From positions 27,121 through 91,120 of the forward strand of contig JAIBAN010000021.1 in NCBI GenBank assembly GCA_019695185.1: a DNA stretch of 64,000 nucleotides, read 5' to 3'. Shown here one piece after another: positions 19,101 through 27,759 of the stretch (position 1 is the first letter of the stretch; each line of letters starts with the position of its first letter). The position numbers and the translations under genes are program-made. This DNA is from Blastocatellia bacterium (lineage in GTDB: Bacteria; Acidobacteriota; Blastocatellia; Chloracidobacteriales; Chloracidobacteriaceae). The notes beneath the pieces were generated by a model. It saw only the letters and a program-made list of their open reading frames with translations. It did no database searches and was not told where the DNA came from.

Positions 19101-20970
19101 CTACCGGTCACTGCTGGCCCTGCCACAGTCGCCTTTCGGTGAACTTTCCCTGCCTCAGAAAGCCAAAATCACCAAGGTTTCCGGTGGTGAAGCCGGGGAA
19201 AGCCCGCTCGGCGGGCCGCTCATTGTTTCAAATTCAAAGATGGAAAACTGCCAGGATTTGAAAAACACGGCCACGCACGAACTAATCCATGTGTTTCAGG
19301 GCCAGTATTACAACAATCTGGCGAATGCCGGATACGCAGTCGCCAGTTCGACCTCGAACCAGTGGTTTATCGAGGCTTCGGCAAACCACTTTGCCGCGCT
19401 GGCCACGGGCATGGGCGATGCGCAGAAACGGACCTTCTATTCGGACCGCAATGGCAGCATTTCCGATTATCTGAGCGTGCCGATAACCTCCGGCAACGAC
19501 AACAGTATGTATGCGGTGGCACATTTCCTTGACTGGCTGGCCGACCGCTACAGCTATGACATCGTGGGGGTGACCATCCGCAAGCGGAGCGAGTCGTTTT
19601 ACGACCTGACCAACCTCAACAATGCCATTCGGGAATTTCAGACGGCTGCCGCAGACCCAACCAACCAACTCGGCCTGGCAGGCGCATTTCCGGAATATGT
19701 CAAATATGTGATGACCCATCCGGATGGGACAGCCGAGTTCAACCAGGACATCAAAAACGCGATGTACGGCAATACGTTCGGGAGCCAGTACACAACCCTT
19801 CCGGCGGGCCTCTTTACCGACAGCGCTGCGTTTATGACCTTGCAGAAACCCCTGCGGCCTTACTCGGCAGTCTACCTTTCCGTCGCGGCCAGAAACGCCA
19901 GCAACGCCCTCCTGGTGATTGACACCAGCCAATGTTCCGGTGCGCCGATGCAGTCGCTGACCTACGATTTGGTGGGGAAAACGGAGGCGGCCTATACCAA
20001 CCAAGACCCCGTTGACAAAAACAAAGTGCTGGGCGGTTCGACCCCGTGGACCGTGCCGGAGTTTGGCAAAGGACAGAAAAAAACCGACTTTGAGCAGGTG
20101 GTCATCAACGGCAGCCCGGTGACCGGAACGGTCAACATCAACTACTACATCCTGGTGCCCCCGAAAATCACCAAAGTTTCCCAAGGCGCGTTGCTGTGGG
20201 AATACAGCGGATTCGGCAAAGAGAAAGGCAAAATCCCGACTGAATTTCTCAAGGGTTATGACGTGTACAGCAAAACTCTGGGCAAAAAACTCAATTCGTC
20301 ACCGGTTCCGCTCCAGACGAGCGGCGTGGAACAAAGCTTTTCGAGTGCGGACATCACGGGTGGCTCGACGGATGACTATATCGTGACGATTGTGGACAAG
20401 TTCGACAACAGTTGGCCGCTTGCCGAAGTCAAACCGAAACTGGAAACGACCAAATACGCCACGTTTGACATGCGCGTCTACGGGACGTTCCATTACTACT
20501 ACTACGACGCATCGAAGCCGGGCGACCATGCGGACTACGACGGAGGCGGAGACTTCCAAATCCGGCTGGAGCGGGTGCCGATTACCTGGACGGGCAATCT
20601 GCACTTCACCGGCACCCACAGAGCGACCAACGGAACCGAATATACGTTTGAGGGCACCGTGGACCCGGACGGTCACGGCATGACCATCAGTGCCTCGCGG
20701 CATTACCTGAGCACCTATTACGACAGCTTCTGGGAAAGCAATGTGCGCAGCGCAGCCGATGCCGCCGGCAGTCTGACCATCAAGGAGACCATTTTCTCAA
20801 TCACGGATGACTTTTTCTGTAACGGTGGCACCGTCACCATCAACAGTGCGTCGTATGCGGCTTCGGCCACGTACGATAATCCGAGTTCGGCCTATCAAAA
20901 GAACAGCCGGACAACCCTGGTTTCGCCCCGGACTGCCACCTGGAGGATTGATTTCATGGTGAATCCGTGA
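16198..20970 (+). CDS. Large exported multidomain protein with putative zincin (HExxH) centre
   Basis: A 1590-residue secreted or cell-surface protein. Signal peptide at about residues 1-35 ('HVLIFLIAVLFFTSTCW'). Two copies of a ~160-residue beta-rich module (about 80-240 and 249-410, each with 'TDDGT' and 'NRLTPS.YPV'). Two Ig-like modules (417-521, 523-627; 'VPNGGETL.AGSTFGIQWTS'). A Calx-beta domain (about 632-744), then a ZU5-like segment (about 745-830). The C-terminal part holds H1027-E-L-I-H1031 and E1059 in 'WFIEASANHFAA', a gluzincin-like pattern. I infer a metallopeptidase, but the family is not one I can name. The ATG has a strong GGGAGGA site. A hairpin follows the stop. Confidence 0.8.
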   Translation: MWTRKATDITLHVLIFLIAVLFFTSTCWSPPAVSQIQSEPFPPFEQAVPLPDQAPVIPFFPNSGTAVSPRLDALPQFEEELKTDDGTVESGALGDGLLVVNRLTPSGYPVKLDRIRIQWDGFSGQPSPIGAQVRLLAFLDPTSAGRPVTPVQFVVDQTVTIPSVGGFVDFPLPNGPTLAAGDLYVGFQAPNPATGVIFSADTNGPQRERAFFSINNGTTFAGPLTFSDGQKANILIRAVVSTVNSGTTEELRTDDGTIDGRGLLDNSLLMVNRLTPSSYPVTLQKAKIMFVAFQGQPSPIGKSVQLVVFSDPQATGKPPANPTFQVQQNVVITRVNDFIEFDVPPVSIPSGDVYVGYGVGNPHDGVGFGADTNGTPQHRAFFSTNGGASFSGPLQLSDGTQTNLLIRAMVSRGGSGGDTQAPTVQILAPNGGETLSAGSTFGIQWTSGDNTGVTGHSIALSTDGGATFPSTVASGLAGFTQRFDWTVPTTATTTGRIKVTASDAAGNSSFDVSDQNFRISTGGGGDTQAPTVNLLVPNGGETLLAGSTFGIQWTSGDNTGVAAHSITLSTDSGATFPANVTTGLAGYIQRFDWTVPNPATTTARLKVTASDAAGNSGFDLSDGNFTIKAGNPNLPTVSINTTTPTITELGIASFVVSRTDNLDTAVTVRYTVGGSAVSGTDFIPLKGTVTIPAKMASTVFGVMPVNNPKIDPDRTIALTLASDVAYRIGAQATASVTIQDNDKMGSGTCTPAEGGSINTEDGASVTLPPGYGDGQATVSLTRIGKAPKNKGSTEVRTVSWTYHLGISYVGAFPIESEIVVTVPLVEKVFPAEWNSLGFEGVCYDEKTKTWVTMGRNPIADREKMTVTFLLPIAKMVTQGTTAKERFGPYQTGYTNTLDFKANGVNQSLMRQTQEPGSNFIITYYEATPATQYSVKADKNWNNGTSCSGTTGTADTNFVRDLDAVLNSSYRSLLALPQSPFGELSLPQKAKITKVSGGEAGESPLGGPLIVSNSKMENCQDLKNTATHELIHVFQGQYYNNLANAGYAVASSTSNQWFIEASANHFAALATGMGDAQKRTFYSDRNGSISDYLSVPITSGNDNSMYAVAHFLDWLADRYSYDIVGVTIRKRSESFYDLTNLNNAIREFQTAAADPTNQLGLAGAFPEYVKYVMTHPDGTAEFNQDIKNAMYGNTFGSQYTTLPAGLFTDSAAFMTLQKPLRPYSAVYLSVAARNASNALLVIDTSQCSGAPMQSLTYDLVGKTEAAYTNQDPVDKNKVLGGSTPWTVPEFGKGQKKTDFEQVVINGSPVTGTVNINYYILVPPKITKVSQGALLWEYSGFGKEKGKIPTEFLKGYDVYSKTLGKKLNSSPVPLQTSGVEQSFSSADITGGSTDDYIVTIVDKFDNSWPLAEVKPKLETTKYATFDMRVYGTFHYYYYDASKPGDHADYDGGGDFQIRLERVPITWTGNLHFTGTHRATNGTEYTFEGTVDPDGHGMTISASRHYLSTYYDSFWESNVRSAADAAGSLTIKETIFSITDDFFCNGGTVTINSASYAASATYDNPSSAYQKNSRTTLVSPRTATWRIDFMVNP

Positions 20971-20983
20971 CGGTCAAAAAGAA

Positions 20984-21034
20984 AAACGTTCCCACGGCAG
21001 AGGAGAATCAATCATCTTTCCCGTGGGAACGTTT
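20984..21034. terminator. Perfect 14-bp inverted repeat, likely bidirectional terminator
   Basis: AAACGTTCCCACGG (20984-20997) and CCGTGGGAACGTTT (21021-21034) form a perfect 14-bp stem 14 nt after the stop, between convergent genes. Short A and T tracts flank it on both sides, so it could act in both directions. Confidence 0.6.
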
Positions 21035-21187
21035 CCAGACTCACACGCGGGAAATCAAACCAGGAGGTCGGGCAGATTTTTGAACCGGTCAGCAGCAGCC
21101 CCTTTCTGGATGTTTATCTTAAAGCCAGACAGGAACAGACCGAACCACCCAACCTTCTTTTATGTGTCTGGCCCAAAAGGCTTGTCC

Positions 21188-21829
21188 TTACCAAATTGTG
21201 TCAACGGAAAAGAACGTCCTTCTGATTTCGAATATCTGTTCCGGTTTAAGTTCTTCACCGTATTGATGATTTTCCATTCCAAGGAAAAGGGCGATTGAGA
21301 TTCCCCTGGCTTTGATTTCGCCATTTGGCCTTAAAGGGGATTTTTGGACATTGGATCCGGTTGTCGCAACCAGCAATGACCCTTTGGGCAGCATTTTTGT
21401 GGTTGCAATGTGCCATAAGGCGGCTTTTCGTTTCGCACGGGATTTCCCCGGAGTTTCATATCCTCCACCAGCCACAATTGCAGCAATGACTTCGTCTTCG
21501 GTCAGCAAGGGATACGGGGCCAAAGAGGCGGAGCATTGCTTTTCCTCATTAAAAATCCTTATCGCCTCACCAAGGGGGATTTCCTTTGGGTACCCGTGCA
21601 TCTCAAGGTCATTTCTTTTTTCAATTTCCTCAAAAGTGATGTTTTTATTCCGTGGATCGTTGAACCAACAAGGATCCCTGCGGCTTTTATCTTTTTGGGG
21701 TTCCTTGGTTTGAAGTTTTTCCTGGGAAACAATTGAGTTCGAGGAAGGAGGGTCAGCCACCACCCACCACATCAAACCAGCCAGGTATAAACCAACCAGG
21801 CATAAACCATACCGTCGAGACTTTTTCAT
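21188..21829 (-). CDS. Hypothetical membrane-anchored or exported protein
   Basis: A 213-residue protein with an N-terminal signal peptide or anchor ('MKKSRRYGLCLVGLYLAGLMWWVV', so basic residues then a hydrophobic helix). It continues into a charged linker and a soluble domain of about 130 residues beginning near 'NITFEEIEKRNDLEMHGYP'. I recognise no family or catalytic motif. Codon usage appears less GC rich than in neighbouring genes, hinting at different ancestry, although I did not compute this. It is convergent with the large exported protein gene. Confidence 0.5.
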   Translation of the reverse strand: MKKSRRYGLCLVGLYLAGLMWWVVADPPSSNSIVSQEKLQTKEPQKDKSRRDPCWFNDPRNKNITFEEIEKRNDLEMHGYPKEIPLGEAIRIFNEEKQCSASLAPYPLLTEDEVIAAIVAGGGYETPGKSRAKRKAALWHIATTKMLPKGSLLVATTGSNVQKSPLRPNGEIKARGISIALFLGMENHQYGEELKPEQIFEIRRTFFSVDTIW

Positions 21830-22045
21830 CTGTCCATCCTCACAACAATAGCGTTCTCACTGGCATTTTCCTGCCTGTAAAAGTGTGCCGTTCCAGCGGA
21901 GAAATATTCCCTCGATAAAGCCCAACCGCCTTTACCTGGAACAAGCTGCTTCTGCCCGCCGCAAAAGACGCCGGATGGTCAAGGTGTCTCTTTGAATCAC
22001 TTTGTGTATCTTCACGGAATTCCCTCCATCAAAAACAGGCACACG

Positions 22046-22312
22046 TTACTGAAATTCCGATGGTACCTGTCTCAATTGTGTTTCCGGTGACCAGACCGGG
22101 GGTTTTCTCTTTGGGTTAAACCATTGCGCTCCCTGGGTCAGCCATTGCTCCCGAAATATCCGAATGGACGCGGCCTGACAGTCTTCGTACCCAAACTCAA
22201 CTCCGCAACAATCACAAATCTCAAACAAAGGGGTTTGTCCATCAATCCCCCAAGGCGGAGTTTCCTGTTCCAATCCACAAACCCGACAAAAGTGAGTTTC
22301 CTTGCTGTTCAT
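22046..22312 (-). CDS. Small zinc-ribbon-like conserved protein
   Basis: An 88-residue protein with two Cys pairs, 'CRVCG' and 'CDCCGVEFGYED', in a spacing that suggests a zinc ribbon. The rest ('FREQWLTQGAQWFNP') resembles a family of short uncharacterised proteins with the same CxxC...CxCCG pattern. The start at ATG 22312 is my preference; a TTG at 22339 in frame would add nine residues and directly abut the stop of the HEAT-repeat gene. It is probably co-transcribed with that gene. The function is unknown. Confidence 0.6.
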   Translation of the reverse strand: MNSKETHFCRVCGLEQETPPWGIDGQTPLFEICDCCGVEFGYEDCQAASIRIFREQWLTQGAQWFNPKRKPPVWSPETQLRQVPSEFQ

Positions 22313-22339
22313 TTGATAAACCGGCTTGGCTGGCTGCAA

Positions 22340-23149
22340 CTACGCTGGCATCTGACCCAATTGTTGCAGAACGGCTACGAAAGTGCTTTTTGCCGCCACG
22401 GTTGGTTCAATTTGGGCAGCACATTCCACCGCCTGGATGATTTGCTGTCGGGTTTCCGTCTCATTGGCGATAGCCCCCAACGTATTGGCGGTTGCACAGC
22501 GAACTCGATAATCCCGACTGTTCAGCAGGGCCAGTAAATCAGGCAGAACGTGGGTTTTACCCAGCCGGTACAAGGCTTCATAAAAACCAACCTGGGCCAT
22601 ATCCGAGGTTTCCTGTTTGAGCGCAGTCTCAAGGCGGGCACAGGCGGTTTCATCCTCCAATTCTCCGATGACCGAAGCCGCATAGCGTCGGACGACAGGA
22701 CAATTATCACCAATCAATTGCCACAAAGCCGGTAATGTCGCCGGGTCGCCAATTATCCCCAGAGTTTCAGTCAGCAAAAGCCGCACCAGGTCATCAGGGT
22801 CATCAAGTCGTTCCAATAATTCTGGAGGGCAAACCGGCTCATCAGGCCAAATCGTTCCCAAGCTTTCAATAGCCAAAGTGCGAACCCAAGCATCTTTGTC
22901 GGAAACCAGTTGGAGCAGTGGGGCTCTGGCGTCTGGATTGCCATACTCACCAAGCAACTCGCAGGCGGCAGCACGAACTGTTGAACTCCGGTCTGTCAGT
23001 TTGGCAAGAGCAAGGTCGTACCATTGGGGCTCTTCCCTTTTGAAGAGCGCCTCCAGAGCAACGACTCTTTCCTGAACTTTGCCTTGCCGCAGGATTTTGT
23101 GTAACTCCGCTGAGGAAACGTCCTCCCCAAAAGCAACTTTCTGTTTCAT
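22340..23149 (-). CDS. HEAT-repeat protein
   Basis: A 269-residue, all-helical soluble protein made of about seven HEAT / PBS-lyase-like repeats, for example 'DRSSTVRAAACELLGEYGNPDARAP' (shortened here) and 'NCPVVRRYAASVIGELED'. These repeats form protein-binding solenoids. No lyase-specific residue or partner is evident, so I do not call it a phycobilin lyase. The ATG at 23149 is the only sensible start. It is followed without a gap by the zinc-ribbon-like gene, suggesting an operon of two. The role is unknown beyond likely protein binding. Confidence 0.75.
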   Translation of the reverse strand: MKQKVAFGEDVSSAELHKILRQGKVQERVVALEALFKREEPQWYDLALAKLTDRSSTVRAAACELLGEYGNPDARAPLLQLVSDKDAWVRTLAIESLGTIWPDEPVCPPELLERLDDPDDLVRLLLTETLGIIGDPATLPALWQLIGDNCPVVRRYAASVIGELEDETACARLETALKQETSDMAQVGFYEALYRLGKTHVLPDLLALLNSRDYRVRCATANTLGAIANETETRQQIIQAVECAAQIEPTVAAKSTFVAVLQQLGQMPA

Positions 23150-23222
23150 CTTTTTGAGACACCTCTGTCAGTCCAGTTAGGAAAGCACGGGATTTCCGCC
23201 CACCTCATCACATGTGGAAGGC

Positions 23223-25526
23223 TCACAACTGAAACGTCTTGCGGACCACCGCCGAATCAACGAACCACGGCATCATCCAGTCAGGACGCGGGCGCATGGT
23301 CATGCCCGGCACGGACGGCAGTTCAAAAGTGCGGTCCAGCACGGTGACCGCAACCGGTTGCCCTCCCGGTGTGGTGAGGTAAAGTTCGATTCCTTCCGGC
23401 GAAGGAGCCGCATAGCGCAACTCATAGACGCCTGAGGCGGTCAAGGAACTCGATGTGAACGGCAGGGTCCGGCTATTGACCTTGCATTCCGTCACGCTGG
23501 CCGGCAGCACGACCTGCATCATGAGGGCTCCACGCTGAGAGGCAACCTTCAGCCGTAGATGGCGCTGGCCGCCGGTGGAGGAGTCCTCCAGGACCTGCAC
23601 CACCGGAGCAGCCAGCGGGACCACCGGCGCGGGACCAGCCTGAAACGTCAAACTTCGGCGCGGATTGAATTCAGCCAACGGAGTTTTGACCGGCGGATTT
23701 GCGAAAAACTGGCTGGTGAAGACATCCGGCGGCAACGGGTCAGGACTGACCCACTGGGCCTGTCCGGTGTCTGCATTGAGCGTGTAAAGAATCGCATTCA
23801 CTCGCCGATGGCGGGCGTCAAAACCGGAAGTCAACCCTCCGCCCAGCACACAGACCAGACAAACCAGAGTGGCAACACCGGGCAGCAGCCAGCCTCGGAC
23901 CTCGGCCACCATATCGTAGACCGGCAGGCACAGTCCCAGCCCAAAAACCAGGAGCCCAATCGGTGCGGCAATCAGATTCGCGGTCAGACTGACATATAAA
24001 AGCCGCACGGTCGGCACAACCAACAACACCAATGGAACCAACCCGGCACAGACCGTCGCACAGGCGAAGGCAGAAGAAACCGTTTCTTCGGGAACGGTCA
24101 ACAATCCGGCGACCAGCAACAACCCTCCTGCCAGCGGCCACAGGAAAAGAAAACTGCCGCCCGGAATCCAGAACGTCACCGCCACCAACACCAACACCCA
24201 CCAAACAGCATTGCCCAAAGTCAGGCTCAACCAGTTTGCCTTGCGGCGCAATCCCACAAAAAGGAAGCCAGTCCAACCCACCGCCAGGGCACAACCTGCC
24301 GCCAGATACCAGTTCCGGTTGGCCGGGTCTTGAAACGGCGTGGCGGCATACTGCGGATGGAGCCACAGGGCAACCTGCCACAGGCCATGCGCTCCGGCAG
24401 CAGCGGCCAAACTCACGGGAAAAGTGAAAAAACCCCAGGCCAAACCACCCAGGCTGGCCCGCCGCCGTTGCATTGCCATCCAGCACACGCTCAAAAACAA
24501 AAGCACCGTCACAAGTGTCAACCCGATTGCCACAGGTTGCGGGTAATGAATCAATCCCAGGCCCGGCACATCGAAATAAACCCGGTCCGGTGCCCGTAAA
24601 TTGGTCAAATCCGCATTGCCGAAATGCCGCGCCAGTGCCAGGGCATAACTTCCGTGATGCTGGAGGGAGCCTTCGTCCAGCACCTCCGGACGGTCCAGCG
24701 CCATGTGATATTCGGTATGGCCCTCACTGAACGCAAAATTCAGCGCCGCCATGCCGGTACGCTTGAAAATCGTCACGTCCGTGTCGTTCGGCAGGCGGCG
24801 ATAGGCTTCGAACATCAACGAACTGGCTGCCGGAAAAGGCGCAACCCGTGCCAAATCCGCAATCAGGCGTCCGTTTTCCAGACTGGTCTCAAACATGAGC
24901 GACGGCCCGCAACTGCCCCGCGCCTCGAAATTGAGCACCAGCCCCACCTCGTGCGCCCGACGGTGTTCGGCCACAAAGGCTTCCGCGCCGAGCAAACCGA
25001 CTTCCTCGCCGTCCGTCAGCAGCACCAGCACATCGTTGCGGAGCGGAGGTCCGGTTTTGAGCGCCCGGATGGTTTCCAGGATGGCAACCACTCCCGCCCC
25101 GTCGTCGCCGGCTCCGGGAGCCGTGGGCACGGAATCGTAATGCGCCGCCAGCATCAGCGTTTTCGTGGTTGCCGTCCCCGGAATGCGGGCCACAAGGTTG
25201 CGGACGGTTCCCGCCACCCAGCGGCGGGGTTCCAAACCGGTGGCAGTCTGGACCTCCACTTCACAGCCAAGCGCTTTTAACTGTTCAACCAGATATTCGC
25301 GGACCTGGGCATGGGCTGCCGAACCAAGCGGATGCGGTTCGCGGGCAATCGTCCGCAGATGCTTCATTGCCCTGGCAGAAGAAAACTCAGTGACCGGAGC
25401 AGTATCCGGAACCGCTGCCGGTGGGGCGGTGTGGGCCAGCGCAACCCAGATCAGCACGGCCAAAAACAAAAGAGCGGTCAAAGGAATGAAAGGACTTCGG
25501 TTGGACTGATTCAACAAGTCGGCCAT
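23223..25526 (-). CDS. M28 family zinc peptidase with C-terminal membrane domain
   Basis: A 767-residue protein of the overall layout seen in eukaryotic ERMP1 / vacuolar Pff1 proteases. An N-terminal membrane helix (about residues 14-33) precedes an M28 catalytic domain (about 50-310), with ligands and catalytic residues visible in 'LAAHYDSVP', 'GAGDDGAGV', 'LTDGEEVGLLG', the later Asp in 'LPNDTDVTIF' and the His in 'SEGHTEYHM'. Then come about seven to eight hydrophobic helices (about 335-600) and a C-terminal beta-rich domain of about 160 residues. The active site is expected on the periplasmic side. It probably degrades peptides; the substrate is unknown. Confidence 0.88.
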   Translation of the reverse strand: MADLLNQSNRSPFIPLTALLFLAVLIWVALAHTAPPAAVPDTAPVTEFSSARAMKHLRTIAREPHPLGSAAHAQVREYLVEQLKALGCEVEVQTATGLEPRRWVAGTVRNLVARIPGTATTKTLMLAAHYDSVPTAPGAGDDGAGVVAILETIRALKTGPPLRNDVLVLLTDGEEVGLLGAEAFVAEHRRAHEVGLVLNFEARGSCGPSLMFETSLENGRLIADLARVAPFPAASSLMFEAYRRLPNDTDVTIFKRTGMAALNFAFSEGHTEYHMALDRPEVLDEGSLQHHGSYALALARHFGNADLTNLRAPDRVYFDVPGLGLIHYPQPVAIGLTLVTVLLFLSVCWMAMQRRRASLGGLAWGFFTFPVSLAAAAGAHGLWQVALWLHPQYAATPFQDPANRNWYLAAGCALAVGWTGFLFVGLRRKANWLSLTLGNAVWWVLVLVAVTFWIPGGSFLFLWPLAGGLLLVAGLLTVPEETVSSAFACATVCAGLVPLVLLVVPTVRLLYVSLTANLIAAPIGLLVFGLGLCLPVYDMVAEVRGWLLPGVATLVCLVCVLGGGLTSGFDARHRRVNAILYTLNADTGQAQWVSPDPLPPDVFTSQFFANPPVKTPLAEFNPRRSLTFQAGPAPVVPLAAPVVQVLEDSSTGGQRHLRLKVASQRGALMMQVVLPASVTECKVNSRTLPFTSSSLTASGVYELRYAAPSPEGIELYLTTPGGQPVAVTVLDRTFELPSVPGMTMRPRPDWMMPWFVDSAVVRKTFQL

Positions 25527-25994
25527 AGGGAATGAAGGCTGGGATTTCAGAATGAGCGGTTGTGGCCAAGTTGTAGCATTGAAACCCGGAACCCCGAAAT
25601 TTTTCTTTCAGCGCCCCAGAGGGGGCGCAGTTTCAATCGAGATGGGAATGCGCTCCTGCCGGAGCGCGGAGATTTTTTTCGCTGACCGGTTCCAGGGGTT
25701 TCGCTGCGCTCCACACCCTGGCTACCGGAATGCGCCCCTGCGAGGCTTGCACGCTACGCCCTGGCTACCAGATCGGGCCGTTTGGTGGCCCAAGGCTTCC
25801 GGGAGCTTTTTCCCGCTTTCCAAAGGTGTCAGTGAAACCAGGCTGACTCCTCGCAAAGACTCGAAAGTTGCGGCGGTTTTTGCTATGCTCGGCGGGCTGC
25901 ATAAATCACAATCATCAAAATTTCCGGGTTCTTCAACGGGCATCATGCTTTCGCAGCACGATTATATACATCTTCGGAATCATACGTTTGCACC
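25527..25994. other. Divergent intergenic region with degenerate repeats
   Basis: About 470 bp between divergent genes. 25600-25800 contains imperfect repeats with CCCTGGCTACC (about 25718 and 25760) and GGAATGCGC boxes (about 25645 and 25728), of the kind that make false open frames on both strands. No protein domain is recognisable. It lacks the paired heptamer arms seen between co-directional genes. Confidence 0.55.
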
Positions 25995-27581
25995 ATGTCA
26001 TTGAAAGTTTCGGGATCCTTTTCCGCACTCACCCCACCGCAGGTTCTTTCACTTCCGGGGGTACTTCCCTACGACGGATATCTGCTCCGCATCGGTATGG
26101 TTGGCTTGGTCTTATGCGACATTGCCATGGCGGTCGGCTGCTTTCTGCTGGCTTTTTTCCTACGCCATCAGGAACCGCTCTTTTTCCGTCCGGCGGGCAT
26201 GTTCTGGCCGACGGATATTACCTGGGCGTTTCGGCCTTATTTTGGCCTGCTGGTGTTCATTCCGCTGGTACGGGTGCTGATGCTGAGGTATTACGGGCTC
26301 TATCGGTTGCGGGGCGAATACGCCTATTTTGAAGATTTGGGTAATCTCTTCAAAGCCATCACGACGGGTTCGCTCATCGTCATGGTGATTGTCTTCCTGT
26401 TTCGCGGCGGCTATGCCTACAGTTCGTTTTCCTATTCGCGGCTGGTGTTTGTCTTTGACTGGCTGCTGGCGCTGGCCGGATTTGGTGTGATTCGGATTAT
26501 GCTCCGGATGGTCCAGACCCTGGCCCGGCAGCGGTCGCTCAATCTGATTCCGACTTTAATTGTAGGAACCGGCCCCGAAGCCCGCGTCTGCATTGCCGAA
26601 ATGGCCGAACAGCCCCGCCTTGGGTATCACGTCGTGGGTGTGCTGGCCACGCAGAGCGCATCCGCCGAGGAACTGGAAAAGGGTGATGTCGAGGGGGTTC
26701 CGATTGTCGGCAGTTTCGGCGATTTGACTGCGCTGGCCAAACAATATGGCATCACTGAAGTCCTGATTACCGACTCCAAACTGCCTTCACGGGACATTTT
26801 CGAATCCATGATGCGCTGTGGCCGGAAACACCGGCTCAGTTTCCGGGTGGTGCCCAATCTTTTCAACTGCCTGCCGCGCAAGACGGAAATTGACCAAATC
26901 GGCTCGCTTCCAATGATTAAACTGTTTGAAGACCCGCTGGCCGGTCCCAACAAGTTTATCAAACGGACGATTGATGTGGTCGGAGCCAGCCTGGGATTGC
27001 TGTTGATTTCCCCGCTCTGGGCGGTGATTTGTCTCCTCATCAAACGGGAATCGCCGGGGCCGGCGCTCTACACACAGGAACGGGTCGGCATGGATGGCCG
27101 GGTCTTTCAAATGTACAAGTTCCGCTCCATGCGGGCGAACGCCGATGACAGCATTCATCGGGAACTGATGAAGGCCACCATTGCCAACCAGCCCGATGCC
27201 AATCAGGGCGACCAGGAAACCCCCATCTATGGCAAGGTCGCCAACGACCCCCGCCTGACCCGGATTGGAGCCTGGATTCGGCGCTACAGCATTGATGAAA
27301 TCCCCAATCTGCTGAATGTCCTCAACGGTGACATGAGTCTGGTCGGGCCAAGGCCGCCGATTCCCTACGAAGTCGAAGTCTATCAGGAATGGCACCGCGC
27401 CCGTTTTAACATCAAGCCCGGCATCACGGGCCTGTGGCAGGTTTCAGGCCGCAACCGGCTCAGTTTCGAGCAGATGGTCCAGCTTGACCTGTACTACATT
27501 GAAAACTGGTCGCTCTGGCTGGAAATCAAAATCCTGCTCAAGACGATTCCAGTGGTCCTGCGCGGGGATAATGCCTACTGA
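25995..27581 (+). CDS. Undecaprenyl-phosphate sugar phosphotransferase (WcaJ/PssY-type polyprenyl glycosylphosphotransferase)
   Basis: A 528-residue membrane enzyme that transfers a sugar-1-phosphate, commonly glucose or galactose, from a nucleotide sugar to undecaprenyl phosphate, starting exopolysaccharide or capsule repeat units. It has four N-terminal membrane helices (about 30-160), a Rossmann-like CoA_binding_3 domain (about 180-300, 'LIVGTGPEARVCI'), and a C-terminal bacterial sugar transferase domain from about 315. The latter has 'KRTIDVVGASLGLLLISP', 'YKFRSM', 'DEIPNLLNVLNGDMSLVGP' and 'GITGLWQVSGRN'. The family is secure; the sugar is not. No polymerase or flippase gene is adjacent. 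Confidence 0.94.
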   Translation: MSLKVSGSFSALTPPQVLSLPGVLPYDGYLLRIGMVGLVLCDIAMAVGCFLLAFFLRHQEPLFFRPAGMFWPTDITWAFRPYFGLLVFIPLVRVLMLRYYGLYRLRGEYAYFEDLGNLFKAITTGSLIVMVIVFLFRGGYAYSSFSYSRLVFVFDWLLALAGFGVIRIMLRMVQTLARQRSLNLIPTLIVGTGPEARVCIAEMAEQPRLGYHVVGVLATQSASAEELEKGDVEGVPIVGSFGDLTALAKQYGITEVLITDSKLPSRDIFESMMRCGRKHRLSFRVVPNLFNCLPRKTEIDQIGSLPMIKLFEDPLAGPNKFIKRTIDVVGASLGLLLISPLWAVICLLIKRESPGPALYTQERVGMDGRVFQMYKFRSMRANADDSIHRELMKATIANQPDANQGDQETPIYGKVANDPRLTRIGAWIRRYSIDEIPNLLNVLNGDMSLVGPRPPIPYEVEVYQEWHRARFNIKPGITGLWQVSGRNRLSFEQMVQLDLYYIENWSLWLEIKILLKTIPVVLRGDNAY

Positions 27582-27759
27582 GGATGATAAGGGTGACAGG
27601 ATGACAAGATGACAGGGTGCTTTAATCCTGGTTTGGGGTGAATTGATGGGTCCAACCAAAAAACGGCAGCAACCTGTTTGGTTCTTCATATTCTTTTTAT
27701 GTTGTGCCTTTGGTTACCTTGTCACCCTGTCACCCCTTCACCCCTTCACCGCTTCACGG
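27581..27759. repeat. Paired repeat element, GATGACA/GGTGACA unit, whose second arm encodes signal-peptide sequence
   Basis: Units at 27584-27619 (GGATGATAAGGGTGACAGGATGACA pattern) face TGTCACCC/TTCACCCC units at 27718-27757. The second arm lies downstream of the next gene's start codon and is translated as part of its signal peptide ('VTLSPLHPFTAS'). Confidence 0.8.

Noticed and set aside
25552..26004. 150-codon frame upstream of the sugar transferase
   Set aside because: It lies over degenerate intergenic repeats, runs into the transferase start in another frame and has no family features.
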